Below, piece after piece: positions 19,026 to 28,420 of a DNA stretch of 64,000 nucleotides (positions are counted from its first letter, which is position 1; each line of letters starts with the position of its first letter). Both the position numbers and the translations under genes were made by a program. The DNA is taken from positions 164,311 to 228,310 of the forward strand of contig NZ_FAOO01000002.1 of assembly GCF_900070205.1 (NCBI RefSeq), written 5' to 3'. Under the pieces are notes generated by a model that did no database searches, was not told the origin of the DNA, and saw only the letters and a list, made by a program, of their open reading frames with translations. This stretch comes from Candidatus Thermokryptus mobilis. Its GTDB lineage: Bacteria; Bacteroidota; Ignavibacteria; Kryptoniales; Kryptoniaceae.

Positions 19026-20855
19026 TCAAATTCGTCCAAACCTTTTATCAAGTTCATCAATTGAAATTTTAATTATTATCGGTCTACCGTGAGGACAAAC
19101 ATACGGATTTTTCGTCAGGAAAAGTTGATCTATTAAAGTTCGCATTTCCTCGGGTGTCAGCTTATCACCGGCTTTGATTGCAGATTTGCAAGCGAATGCC
19201 TTTGCAAGGTTTTCTCTCACACTTATGTTCGGCTCAATGTTAGCATTTTCTTTGTATTGTTCAATTATCTCAATGAAAACTTCTTTCTCTTTACCCTGCT
19301 TTATCTCTGGCGGGACACCGTAAAGTATAACGGTGTTTTTCCCAAAAAGCCTTAGATCAAACCCTAAGTTCTCAAAGTAATCTTTAAGTTCCTTCACGAT
19401 AGACATATCCGCCGGGGTAAGCTCAATCGTTTGAGGGAAGAGCAATTGCTGTGTAAATGGTGAATTTGAATTCAAACTATCAAGCGCCCTCTCGTACAAT
19501 ACCCTTTCGTGTGCGACATGTTGATCAATTATCATAAGTCCCGTTTTAATTTGAGCGATTATGTATTTGTTATGAACTTGCATAAATGTAATCGTCTCAT
19601 CCCCACTCCCCTCACCTGAAGTATAAAAAACCGATTGAACTCCTGTAGAAATTTTCTCAACCGTCTCGGAGTCAATTTTAACCTTCCGACTCGTTTCAGC
19701 TTCTGGGAAAGATGAGGTGATGAAATCCAAGCTGTATTGTTGTTCCTTTTGAATTCTCTCCTTTATTGGTTCAACCAGGTTTATCAATTTGCTTTTTATC
19801 TCGGACAAGTCCGCTGACGGGCGAATTTTTATATCACCGCTTGGTTCAATTGTAAGCTCCGGGATCAAACTAAACTTTGAAAGTGAATGCTTAACCACAG
19901 CGCGGACGAAATTGTAAACCCCGGTCTCATCATCAAATTTTACCTCAAGCTTTGATGGATGCACATTGACATCAACTCTTCTTGGGTCAATTGAAATCAT
20001 CAAAATAAACGATGGGAAGTTCCCTTTGTCAATCAAGTGTTCATATGCGTTAAAAACAGCGTGGCTTATCGAGCGATTGATAATGTATCGCCGATTTAGG
20101 AATATAAATTGCATTGACTTTGATTTCCTTGAAAACTCCGGTTTGCTTGTGTACCCGTATATGCTTATGTAGTCGGTCTTTTCAAAGACAGGTATAAGCG
20201 TATCAAAAAATTCATCGCCGAAGATTTGTTTTATTCTCGTCTCAAAATCAGTGCTTTCAAACTTTGCAACTACTTCATCATCGCTTATAAATTCAAACGC
20301 TATCTCCGGATAGGCGATTGCGAAACGTGTAAATGTCTCGTAAGCATGTTTAAATTCGGTGTAATCGCTTTTCAAGAAATTCCTTCTAGCTGGCGTGTTG
20401 AAGAAAAGATTTCTCACAGCGACGGATGTTCCAATCGGATGCGAGGTTTTTGATACCTCCAAAATTTTACTCCCCTCTATTTTCACCAGCGTTGCAAGCT
20501 CTTCATCGGCGGTTCTCGTTTTCAATTCAACTTTTGAGACCGCAGCGATTGAGGCAAGCGCCTCGCCCCTGAAACCAAGTGTCTTTATGTTTTCAAGGTC
20601 ATCATATGTTTCAATCTTGCTAGTGGCGTGTCTTTCAAAGGCGAGAACTGCATCGTCCTCGCTCATACCACATCCATCATCAATTACCTGTATCAATGAC
20701 TTTCCCGCATCCTTCAAGATGACGGTTATATTCTTCGCCCCAGCATCAATTGAATTTTCAATCAATTCCTTCACTACTGACTCCGGACGCTGGATAACTT
20801 CTCCCGCTGCGATCTTTCTAGATATTTCGTCTGGTAAAATTTTTATTCGTCCCAT
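19026..20855 (-). CDS. mutL: DNA mismatch repair protein MutL
   Basis: 609 residues. The N-terminal GHKL ATPase has ELIENSIDAGAKNI, DDGCGMSEDDAVLAFERHAT and TLGFRGEALASIAAVS. The C-terminal domain has the metal-dependent nickase motif DQHVAHERVLYE (form DQHA-x2-E-x4-E), ACKSAIKAGDKL and CPHGRPI, so it belongs to the endonuclease-active MutL class used by bacteria without MutH. Last gene of the ten-gene minus-strand run; it meets the plus-strand methyltransferase tail to tail with one base between the stops. No terminator is visible at that junction. Confidence 0.96.
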   Translation of the reverse strand: MGRIKILPDEISRKIAAGEVIQRPESVVKELIENSIDAGAKNITVILKDAGKSLIQVIDDGCGMSEDDAVLAFERHATSKIETYDDLENIKTLGFRGEALASIAAVSKVELKTRTADEELATLVKIEGSKILEVSKTSHPIGTSVAVRNLFFNTPARRNFLKSDYTEFKHAYETFTRFAIAYPEIAFEFISDDEVVAKFESTDFETRIKQIFGDEFFDTLIPVFEKTDYISIYGYTSKPEFSRKSKSMQFIFLNRRYIINRSISHAVFNAYEHLIDKGNFPSFILMISIDPRRVDVNVHPSKLEVKFDDETGVYNFVRAVVKHSLSKFSLIPELTIEPSGDIKIRPSADLSEIKSKLINLVEPIKERIQKEQQYSLDFITSSFPEAETSRKVKIDSETVEKISTGVQSVFYTSGEGSGDETITFMQVHNKYIIAQIKTGLMIIDQHVAHERVLYERALDSLNSNSPFTQQLLFPQTIELTPADMSIVKELKDYFENLGFDLRLFGKNTVILYGVPPEIKQGKEKEVFIEIIEQYKENANIEPNISVRENLAKAFACKSAIKAGDKLTPEEMRTLIDQLFLTKNPYVCPHGRPIIIKISIDELDKRFGRI

Positions 20856-20871
20856 TTTATAAAACCAACTT

Positions 20872-21090
20872 TCATATCAACCCTGATAAAACAAGATAAA
20901 CATAGAAAATCAAACCAACAATGATAAACCACCAAATAAGCGACTTTTTCCTTCTTTCGGAAATCCCAATGCGCTGAAACTTCAACTGTCTTTTGATCCT
21001 CTCCTTACGCTTCAGCTCCTCATCTTTCTCCGGCTTGTAATATCGCGGGATATACTCAAAGCGAAGATGTTGGGGTCTCTTGAAAAACAT
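20872..21090 (-). CDS. Small tail-anchored membrane protein
   Basis: 72 residues, not recognised. The first 48 residues are very basic (ELKRKERIKRQLKFQRIG), and the C-terminus is a single hydrophobic helix (SLIWWFIIVGLIFYVYLV), so it is probably inserted with the basic part in the cytosol. It lies 8 bases after the dipeptide epimerase and 16 bases before mutL in a tight operon, which supports its being a gene. Confidence 0.6.
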   Translation of the reverse strand: MFFKRPQHLRFEYIPRYYKPEKDEELKRKERIKRQLKFQRIGISERRKKSLIWWFIIVGLIFYVYLVLSGLI

Positions 21091-21098
21091 GGTAAATT

Positions 21099-22115
21099 TT
21101 AAATTAATTTTTTCACTCCAAGACCCGGTTCATCTGGAAGAACCAATTTCCCATCTTTAACTTTAACTCCATCAAAAGGGTCGTTCGTTATCAAAAGATT
21201 TCCATCAAGGTCGGCAAAATCAACAAGCGGAGAAATTTGAGCGCCTGCGGTTATACCAACCGATGATTCAATCATACAGCCAAGCATCACTTTCATATTC
21301 ATAGCCCTTGCTGTGTTTATCATCTTTATCGCTTCCCTTATCCCTGTGCATTTCATCAGTTTTATGTTTATTCCATCATACGCCTTTCCTAAAATAGGAA
21401 CATCCCAAAGACGAACGCAGTTCTCATCAGCTATGATTGGAATTTCAACCCTGTCTCTTACCCAAGCGATTGAATCAAGGTCATCTGCCGGCATCGGTTG
21501 TTCAACAAATTCAACCCCTTCATTTTGTAACCACTTGATTTTTTCAAGCGCGATCTCCTTCGTCTTCCACCCCTCATTCGCATCAACGCGAATGGGTTTA
21601 TCTGTAACTTTCCTAATCGTGCGAATTATCTCATAATCGTTTTCAAGCCCAAGTTTGACCTTAAGAACTGGATATCCTTCTGCCTCTTTAACTTTCCTTT
21701 CAATTACTTCCGGCTCATCTATCCCAATCGTGAAAGATGTTATCGGCGTCCTTTCCTTGCTCAAACCGAAAAGTTTATAAAGCGGGATATTTAAAATCTT
21801 CCCAACTAAATCATGCAATGCGATATCAATTCCAGCTTTTGCTGAATTATTTCCGGGCTCAATTGAATCAACATAATTTAGTATATCCTCAATCTGTAAG
21901 GGATCGTTAAACTTTGAAAGGTCAACTTTCTCAAGGAAATTTTTCACCGTTTCAACATTCTCCTTATATCTTGGCGAGGGTGATGCCTCTCCATAGCCAA
22001 CCAATCCGTCGTGTTCAATCTCAATTAAAACGACTTGATTTGATGTTCTAACTCCGCGGGTGATTTTGAATGGGTGCTTAAGTTTCAATTCAAAGGTTTG
22101 GTATTTTAAAATCAT
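21099..22115 (-). CDS. Dipeptide epimerase (enolase superfamily)
   Basis: 338 residues. A member of the mandelate racemase/muconate lactonizing branch of the enolase superfamily, most like L-Ala-D/L-Glu epimerases that recycle peptidoglycan peptides. Catalytic features in order: KVKLGLEND (KxK base pair), RVDANEGW, EQPMPADD and ADENC (three metal ligands) and NIKLMKCTG (second base). The N-terminal capping domain begins KLKHPFKITRG and contains GYGEASPSPRY. It is 15 bases after the TauE-like gene. Epimerase specificity is inferred from motif similarity only. Confidence 0.85.
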   Translation of the reverse strand: MILKYQTFELKLKHPFKITRGVRTSNQVVLIEIEHDGLVGYGEASPSPRYKENVETVKNFLEKVDLSKFNDPLQIEDILNYVDSIEPGNNSAKAGIDIALHDLVGKILNIPLYKLFGLSKERTPITSFTIGIDEPEVIERKVKEAEGYPVLKVKLGLENDYEIIRTIRKVTDKPIRVDANEGWKTKEIALEKIKWLQNEGVEFVEQPMPADDLDSIAWVRDRVEIPIIADENCVRLWDVPILGKAYDGINIKLMKCTGIREAIKMINTARAMNMKVMLGCMIESSVGITAGAQISPLVDFADLDGNLLITNDPFDGVKVKDGKLVLPDEPGLGVKKLI

Positions 22116-22130
22116 CTTCGGGATGAGATT

Positions 22131-22958
22131 TTATTTTTTGAAAAATGTCAAAATCGCAACCGTTATCAAAAGAAGGCTGAAAAGTTTCTTCAAAACCTTT
22201 GACTTAATTTTATATGATGCGTATGCGCCAAAACGACTTGTTATAACAGAGCCGAGCACTATCGGAATCCCAGCAGTGTAATCAACAAAGCCGATCATCC
22301 CTGGCATTGAAATTTCCGGATTGTTAATTCCGTTCAATATATATCCAATCGTTCCAAAAGTTGAAGTCAAAACTATAACTGAGCTTGATGTCCCGATTGC
22401 TCTTTTAATTGGGATTTTCATTAGATAATTCATAACCGGCACTAAAAGTATCCCACCGCCGACCCCGGCCAAAACAGAAACTATCCCAGCGACAAGCCCC
22501 CAAAAAAACGCCGAAATTAAGTTAACATTTGCTTTGTAATTTGATAAATCATCAATATCAATCGCTTTCTCATTTGACAAGATAAACATTCTAATTCCAG
22601 CGAAAATTATGACAATGGTGATGAAGGTCTTGATGAAGCTTCCTGAGACGCTCGTCGCCAATTTACTCCCAGCAAGCGCCGATATTATTGAGGCTAAGCC
22701 CATCGTTAAGGTAAGTTCCCACTCAACATTTTTGTTCTCAACTTGTTTTACAGTGCTTGAAATTGAAGTGAAAACAATGGTAAATAAACTTGTTGCGACC
22801 GCTATTTTGGGGATTAAATCCGTTGGTAACCCAACACTGCTGTAATAATACATTAAAATCAGGACGAGAATTATCCCCCCACCTATTCCAAAAAAGCCAG
22901 CCAAAAATCCAGCGAAAAGTCCCGATGCGAAAAGTGTTAAAATTTTTAAAACTGTCAT
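22131..22958 (-). CDS. TauE/SafE-family membrane transporter
   Basis: 275 residues with the start at 22958 (MTVLKIL), which overlaps the ctpA stop as ATGA; an earlier in-frame ATG at 23045 would add 29 implausible polar residues inside ctpA. About eight membrane helices in two halves, each with the glycine-rich family motif: AGFFGIGGGIILV and LAGVGGGILLVPV. The TauE/SafE (DUF81) family is thought to export sulfonates, sulfite or related anions; the substrate here is unknown. Confidence 0.85.
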   Translation of the reverse strand: MTVLKILTLFASGLFAGFLAGFFGIGGGIILVLILMYYYSSVGLPTDLIPKIAVATSLFTIVFTSISSTVKQVENKNVEWELTLTMGLASIISALAGSKLATSVSGSFIKTFITIVIIFAGIRMFILSNEKAIDIDDLSNYKANVNLISAFFWGLVAGIVSVLAGVGGGILLVPVMNYLMKIPIKRAIGTSSSVIVLTSTFGTIGYILNGINNPEISMPGMIGFVDYTAGIPIVLGSVITSRFGAYASYKIKSKVLKKLFSLLLITVAILTFFKK

Positions 22959-24601
22959 TTTAAACCTAAAAGTAAATTGTATGCTTTTTTGTTCTTTAAA
23001 ATCGCAACCGCCACCTTCACCTGATTGTCGTTTTTTAATCCCCAAGCGATCAATTCGTCCTCATATTTGTATCTTGAGATTATCTCACGGGCAAGTTCAT
23101 CTGCAATCTGTTCACGATAAAGTTTGAAATAATCTATCCGCTGTGTCCTCACTTTGTTCAACATCGCTTCAACCTCGGTTATATAACCATCGTTCAACTT
23201 CTGCTTCTTTGCATATTCAATTGCTTTTTCAAGGTTTATCTCAAAACTATCTTTATATGAGAAATTGTTTTTCTTAACAAAATCCTCAAAGCGCGAAAAA
23301 ACTGAGTCATTTATCACAAAATCATTCGGGATGCTCTCGTTTTCAGATCTGAACTTATTTGCGAACTTGAAAAACATTCTTCTTTGCGAAAGTGCCTCAA
23401 CGAAATCACTTCTTTTCTTCTCCTCAACAATTGTGTCGGGTAATATACCACCTTCTGCGTAAACAATGCGACCATTTTTAGTTTTAAAAACTTTTTGTTC
23501 AGAGTCTGGCTTCTGAATGAAGACACCATCTGGTTTGTGGAAGTAATCAATTTCTTGAATACAGCGACCGCTTGGGGTGTAATACTTAGCGGTTGTCATC
23601 TTCAAAAAAGTGTTATAGGAGAGATAAGTTATCGTTTGAACGAGCCCTTTTCCAAATGTTTTCGTTCCAAGGACGACCCCACGGTCAAGGTCTTGGATTG
23701 CACCGGCAACGATTTCACTTGCGCTCGCACTTGAACCATTTACGACAACAACAAGAGGGACATCTAAAAGAATGGGCTTCTCCGTTGAAAAATAATTTCT
23801 AACTGCATCCGGTTTGCGTCCCTTGGTTGAAACGATCAAACTCCCCTCAGGCACAAACTTTTCAACCACATCAACCGCTGCATCAAGCAAACCCCCTGGG
23901 TTGTCGCGTAGGTCAAGAATGAGACCCTTTATCTCACCTTTTGATTGTAGATTCTTTATCGCCTTCCTTAATTCTTCCCCGGCGTTTCTGGAAAAGCGCT
24001 CAAGTTTAATATATGCGATTCCATCATCAATGAAATCATAAAAGGTTACATTTTTAACCTCAACTTCCGCACGCGTTAACTCAAAAACAAGTGGGTCGCT
24101 TACACCTTCCCTTATAACTTTAACCTTAAGCTGTGTCCCTGGCTTACCAACCATGAGAGACCTAACCTCGTCAAGCGATTTATCTTTAACATAAATGCTA
24201 TCAATTTGAACTATCACATCCCCAACCCTTATTCCCGCTTTATCGGCCGGATATCCTCTTGAGACCTTTATGACGACAATTGATGTATCAAACTTTGAAA
24301 TTGAAATCCCAATGCCACCATATTTCCCCGTCGTTAAAGCATCAACTTCTTCACTGTGCTTCTCATCTATAAAAACTGTGTAAGGGTCAAGTTCGCTCAA
24401 CATCCCCTTTATCCCAGCTCTTATAAACTTCTCTGGGTCAACTTCGTCAACATAATTTAAGATGACCTCCTTATAAATTTTCCCGAAGACCTCAACGCTT
24501 TTATTTATCTTCAAGAAAATATCCTCATTCTGCGGGTGGAACTTCAAAAATCCCACAGCGATGAGGAATGTAAAACCGAAAAGAAAAAATTTCCGCTTCA
24601 T
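22955..24601 (-). CDS. ctpA: C-terminal processing peptidase (S41)
   Basis: 548 residues. N-terminal signal or anchor (FFLFGFTFLIAVGFL), then a region with LDPYTVFID, a PDZ domain (GGIGISISKFDTSIVV to LMVGKPGTQLKV), and the S41 Ser/Lys protease core with VVNGSSASASEIVAGAIQD (catalytic Ser) and GTKTFGKGLVQT (catalytic Lys). The C-terminal ~130 residues form an additional charged helical part. These periplasmic enzymes cleave protein C-termini and trim wall hydrolases. It overlaps tmk upstream and tauE-like downstream by ATGA. Confidence 0.93.
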   Translation of the reverse strand: MKRKFFLFGFTFLIAVGFLKFHPQNEDIFLKINKSVEVFGKIYKEVILNYVDEVDPEKFIRAGIKGMLSELDPYTVFIDEKHSEEVDALTTGKYGGIGISISKFDTSIVVIKVSRGYPADKAGIRVGDVIVQIDSIYVKDKSLDEVRSLMVGKPGTQLKVKVIREGVSDPLVFELTRAEVEVKNVTFYDFIDDGIAYIKLERFSRNAGEELRKAIKNLQSKGEIKGLILDLRDNPGGLLDAAVDVVEKFVPEGSLIVSTKGRKPDAVRNYFSTEKPILLDVPLVVVVNGSSASASEIVAGAIQDLDRGVVLGTKTFGKGLVQTITYLSYNTFLKMTTAKYYTPSGRCIQEIDYFHKPDGVFIQKPDSEQKVFKTKNGRIVYAEGGILPDTIVEEKKRSDFVEALSQRRMFFKFANKFRSENESIPNDFVINDSVFSRFEDFVKKNNFSYKDSFEINLEKAIEYAKKQKLNDGYITEVEAMLNKVRTQRIDYFKLYREQIADELAREIISRYKYEDELIAWGLKNDNQVKVAVAILKNKKAYNLLLGLK

Positions 24602-25224
24602 TTTCCTCTGACCTTTAATTTTTCAGAGACGATTGACCAAACCTCGCTGCTTATCTCGTCAATCCCCCTTAAACCATTAATCACATAAAATCGCTTTTCT
24701 TCCCTTGCAAGCTCAAGATAACCATTCCTGACACGCTCGTAAAATTCAACACCCGAATTTTCCATCCTATCAAAATCGCCGTATTTCTGTCTTCTACGAT
24801 TGTAAATCTCGGAAACTGGAATATCAATGAGAAATGTCAAGTCTGGAACCAATCCAGATGAAGCAAGTTCATTTACGACCTTGATTTTCTCAATATCAAT
24901 TCCACGCCCATAACCTTGATAAGCAAGCGTTGAATCATAAAATCTATCGCAGATGACCACCTTCCCGGAATTAAGTGCTGGGATTATCACCTCACCGACA
25001 AGTTGCGCACGACTTGCTGAGAAAAGAAAAAGCTCAGTTACATCGCACATCTCTACATTTTCCTTATCAAGAAGGATGTTCCTTATAAGTTCAGATATCC
25101 TTGTCCCACCAGGTTCCCTCACAAATACGACTTCAAAACCATACCCTTTGAGCTTGCTGATCAAAATTTCTGCTTGTGTTGTCTTACCACAAAGGTCAAC
25201 CCCTTCAAAAGTTATAAACATCAC
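24598..25224 (-). CDS. tmk: Thymidylate kinase
   Basis: 208 residues. It phosphorylates dTMP to dTDP with ATP. P-loop FEGVDLCGKTTQ, DR-motif ICDRFYDSTLAYQGYGRG and lid region RRRQKYGDFDRMENSGVEF are present. In most family members the P-loop has Gly in the position of Leu in VDLCGK (usual DGxGKTT); this is a small variation. Overlaps ctpA and the oxidoreductase gene by four bases at each end, so its translation is coupled. Confidence 0.94.
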   Translation of the reverse strand: MMFITFEGVDLCGKTTQAEILISKLKGYGFEVVFVREPGGTRISELIRNILLDKENVEMCDVTELFLFSASRAQLVGEVIIPALNSGKVVICDRFYDSTLAYQGYGRGIDIEKIKVVNELASSGLVPDLTFLIDIPVSEIYNRRRQKYGDFDRMENSGVEFYERVRNGYLELAREEKRFYVINGLRGIDEISSEVWSIVSEKLKVRGK

Positions 25225-26225
25225 ATTAAGAAAATTTCTTTTCCTCTTTCAGCGGATTTATACACCGCATCAACGATTTTCATCCTGTAGAGAGCGTCCT
25301 CAGCGCTTGAAACAAGCGGATGAAGCCCACGAACAGCTCCGATGAAATGTTTGATTTCGTTTTCATACGACTTCAAATATAAAACCTCAGGTCTATCCAT
25401 TTTTTCAGGAGCAAGGTTTATAAGCTTGCCCTGTATGTCTTTATAAATTCTAAACGGGTTCAATTCCCCGGTGCCCTCCGTTCCAAAAATGTTAAGATAA
25501 AAGATTGAATTCTCAAACTCATATGACCAACTAACATCAATGAATAAAGTTGAATCGTTTTTAAACTTCACGAAAACAATTGAACTATCTTCAACGGATT
25601 TCGTTTGATGTTTATAACATATTGCACTCACACTTTTAACCTCTGGATAACCCGCCATCCACAAAGCCAGGTCAAGTATGCTTATGCCAAGGTCAAGCAT
25701 GACACCGCCACCAGCTTTTTCTTTCATCAAAATCCACTTCCTATCATTTGGTTTCTTGAACCAGCCAGCTTTAACATAAAAAACCGAACCAAGCTCACCT
25801 TGTTCAATAAACCCCTTCATCAACATACAATCAGGTCTAAATCTTAGATTCATACCAACCATAACTTTTCTCTTTCTTTCGCCGATCGCTTTAACGACCG
25901 ATTCAGCTTCTCTGTAGCTTCTGGCAAGGGGTCTTTCAACGAAAACATCCTTTCCAGCTTCAACGCAAGCGATCGCCATCTCAGCGTGAAGGTTCGTCGG
26001 TGTCAAAATTTCAACTGCCTCAATCTCTTCAACCTCTTGAAGCATCTTCTCATAATCGGTATAAAAATATGGGACATTGTATTTTTCAGCTATCATACGC
26101 GCCTTCGTTCTGTCCGTATCGCAAACCGCAACTATTTGGACATTTTTAATCTTTGAAAGTATCGGAAGATGAATTGCTTGAGCTATACCGCCAAGCCCAA
26201 TTACAGCGAATTTAATTTCCTCCAT
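25221..26225 (-). CDS. Gfo/Idh/MocA-family oxidoreductase with altered catalytic residues
   Basis: 334 residues. N-terminal Rossmann fold (FAVIGLGGIAQAIHLPILSK) for NAD(P) and a C-terminal alpha/beta domain. The family usually oxidises sugars or sugar nucleotides using Lys in EKP and His in DxGxH. Here the first motif reads VERPLARS with Arg98 and the second reads GGGVMLDLGISILD with Ser182 in place of His. The dinucleotide site appears intact. It may act on an unusual substrate or have lost redox activity. It overlaps dxs by 14 bases and tmk by 4 bases. Confidence 0.85.
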   Translation of the reverse strand: MEEIKFAVIGLGGIAQAIHLPILSKIKNVQIVAVCDTDRTKARMIAEKYNVPYFYTDYEKMLQEVEEIEAVEILTPTNLHAEMAIACVEAGKDVFVERPLARSYREAESVVKAIGERKRKVMVGMNLRFRPDCMLMKGFIEQGELGSVFYVKAGWFKKPNDRKWILMKEKAGGGVMLDLGISILDLALWMAGYPEVKSVSAICYKHQTKSVEDSSIVFVKFKNDSTLFIDVSWSYEFENSIFYLNIFGTEGTGELNPFRIYKDIQGKLINLAPEKMDRPEVLYLKSYENEIKHFIGAVRGLHPLVSSAEDALYRMKIVDAVYKSAERGKEIFLM

Positions 26226-28149
26226 TTCTCAAAATCTTTGTTTTATCCTTCAAAGTTTCAAACTCAAATGCTTCAAGTATCCTTTCAACGATGCCATCAG
26301 GGTCAAGCTTAAGCATTCGCCAAAGTTCCTCTTGAGTCCCATGCTCAATAAACTCATCTGGGATGCCATGAATTAAGAATCCGACATTTTTAACACCTTT
26401 CATTGCTGCATATTCAAGGACTGCGCTACCAAATCCACCTCTGATAGTGTTTTCTTCAACGGTAACAACTTTATCAAACTTCTCAAAAACATAATCAAGC
26501 AAACCCTCATCAAGTGGTTTAACAAATCTCATATTTACAACCGTTGCCTCAATCCCGTAAGATGAAAGTTTTTCACTCGCTCTCAAACACGGATAAACCA
26601 TATTTCCAATCGCAAGTATTGCAAGGTCATCACCATCCCTTAAAACCTCAGCTTTGCCGATCTCAATTAGGTCAAAATCCTTTTTCAATGGAACGCCTAC
26701 ACCATTTCCCCTTGGATACCTTATCGCAACAGGACCTTTGTTATACACCGTTGCAGTGTAGAGCATATCCCTGAGTTCGCTTTCATCTTTCGGCGCCATT
26801 ATCACCATATTCGGTATGAGGCGCAAATAGCTAAGATCAAACGCACCGTGATGTGTCGGTCCATCAGCACCAACGAGCCCAGCTCTATCAATCGCAAAAA
26901 CGACATGAAGACGCTGAAGCGCAACATCGTGAATTATCTGATCAAAAGCTCTTTGTAAAAATGTTGAATAAATCGCACATATAGGAACATAACCCTCTGT
27001 CGCCAGCCCAGCTGAAAAGGTCACAGCGTGTTGCTCCGCTATACCAACATCAAAAAATCTTTCTGGAATCTCCTTCTTTAAAATGTTAAGTCCTGTACCA
27101 TCAGGCATTGCAGCGGTTATACCGACAATCTTACTGTTTTGCCTTGCAAGTTGAACCACCGCCTCACCAAAAACCTTCGTGTAACTTGGTGGTTGTGGTT
27201 TATCACTTTTATACATTTTACCGGTGATTTTATCAAAAGGGGTCACACCGTGAAGCTTCTGTTCGTCCTCCTCAGCTGGTTTATAACCTTTGCCTTTCTG
27301 TGTTATAACATGAAGGAGAATTGGACCGTTAAGATTTTTTATCTCAGATAAAATCCTTATCAACTTTTGAATGTTATGCCCGTTCACAGGTCCAAAATAT
27401 CTAAAACCTAGCGCTTCAAATAACATACCCGGCGTTATTATCGCCTTGACCCCACCTTCAACCTTAGCTGCAAGCCTTCTTATCCTATCCCCGATGCCAT
27501 CAAGCTGACCCGTTAAGTCCCAAACAAACGACTTCAACTTGTTGTAATGCGAACTTGCGATCAACTCGGTGAAATACTTTGAAACCGCCCAAACATTTGG
27601 TGAAATTGACATATTGTTGTCATTTAAAATCACGATCAAATTTTTCTTTAAAACCCCGGCATTGTTCATCGCTTCATAAGCAAGACCAGCCGTCATAGCG
27701 CCATCTCCAATTATAGCAACGACTTTATAATCTTGTTCATCAAAATCCCTTGCCGTGGCTATTCCAAGAGCAGCTGAAATTGAAGTTGAAGCATGACCAG
27801 CCCCAAAGACATCATAAATGCTCTCACTTCTCTTAAGAAAACCACTTATTCCTCTAAACTGTCTTATCGTATGAAAAACATCCCTACGCCCCGTTATTAT
27901 CTTGTGAACATAACCTTGATGCCCGGTATCCCAGATGATTTTATCTTTCGGTGCATTAAAAACATAGTGCACCGCAAGCGTCAACTCAACCACGCCCAAG
28001 CTCGCCCCGAGATGACCCCCAACTCTTGAAATAGTATCAATGATAAATTCCCTTATCTCACTTGCGAGCTTTTCAAGCTCACGGATATCCAAACTTTTCA
28101 AATCATCAGGTGAATTTACCTTCGGCAAGATGCGATAATCTGTGCCCAT
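26212..28149 (-). CDS. dxs: 1-deoxy-D-xylulose-5-phosphate synthase
   Basis: 645 residues. It condenses pyruvate and glyceraldehyde 3-phosphate, with TPP, to DXP at the start of the methylerythritol phosphate route to isoprenoids. Landmarks: HLGASLGVVELT, FGAGHASTSISAALG, the TPP motif GDGAMTAGLAYEAMNNAG through NDNNMSIS, and DRAGLVGADGPTHHGAFDLSYL trimmed to its core. It sits between xseB and the oxidoreductase, the frequent xseA-xseB-dxs arrangement. Its cofactor links it to the thiamine uptake operon at 59823. Confidence 0.96.
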   Translation of the reverse strand: MGTDYRILPKVNSPDDLKSLDIRELEKLASEIREFIIDTISRVGGHLGASLGVVELTLAVHYVFNAPKDKIIWDTGHQGYVHKIITGRRDVFHTIRQFRGISGFLKRSESIYDVFGAGHASTSISAALGIATARDFDEQDYKVVAIIGDGAMTAGLAYEAMNNAGVLKKNLIVILNDNNMSISPNVWAVSKYFTELIASSHYNKLKSFVWDLTGQLDGIGDRIRRLAAKVEGGVKAIITPGMLFEALGFRYFGPVNGHNIQKLIRILSEIKNLNGPILLHVITQKGKGYKPAEEDEQKLHGVTPFDKITGKMYKSDKPQPPSYTKVFGEAVVQLARQNSKIVGITAAMPDGTGLNILKKEIPERFFDVGIAEQHAVTFSAGLATEGYVPICAIYSTFLQRAFDQIIHDVALQRLHVVFAIDRAGLVGADGPTHHGAFDLSYLRLIPNMVIMAPKDESELRDMLYTATVYNKGPVAIRYPRGNGVGVPLKKDFDLIEIGKAEVLRDGDDLAILAIGNMVYPCLRASEKLSSYGIEATVVNMRFVKPLDEGLLDYVFEKFDKVVTVEENTIRGGFGSAVLEYAAMKGVKNVGFLIHGIPDEFIEHGTQEELWRMLKLDPDGIVERILEAFEFETLKDKTKILRNGGN

Positions 28150-28156
28150 TTAAACC

Positions 28157-28420
28157 TCAAAATTTGTTGTTAAGATCGTCAAAGTCAATCAGTGTGAAAC
28201 CTCGCAATTCATCTTTGACTATTTTCTTTATTCTAAGCTCTGCTTGCAAAAGTTTATCCATACAATACTTTGAAAGTTTAACTCCCCGCTCATACATCTC
28301 TATTGCCTCATCAAGCGAAACCTCACCCGCCTCAAGCTTCTCAACTATAACTTGAAGTTCCCTTAAAGCTTGCTCAAATGTTAAATTCTCAATTTCTTCT
28401 GCTTCATTCTTCTTCGCCAT
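28157..28420 (-). CDS. xseB: Exodeoxyribonuclease VII small subunit
   Basis: 87 residues, usual length. Matches the small helical subunit with LTFEQALRELQVIVEKLEAG, followed by SLDEAIEMYERGVKLSKYC and a short C-terminal tail. Several copies bind one XseA to form the enzyme that degrades single-stranded DNA from both ends. It overlaps xseA by 17 bases and precedes dxs by 7. Confidence 0.95.
   Translation of the reverse strand: MAKKNEAEEIENLTFEQALRELQVIVEKLEAGEVSLDEAIEMYERGVKLSKYCMDKLLQAELRIKKIVKDELRGFTLIDFDDLNNKF

Noticed and set aside
22959..23045. Longer N-terminus for the TauE-like transporter.
   Set aside because: The added 29 residues are polar, lie inside ctpA and remove the ATGA overlap seen with the shorter start.
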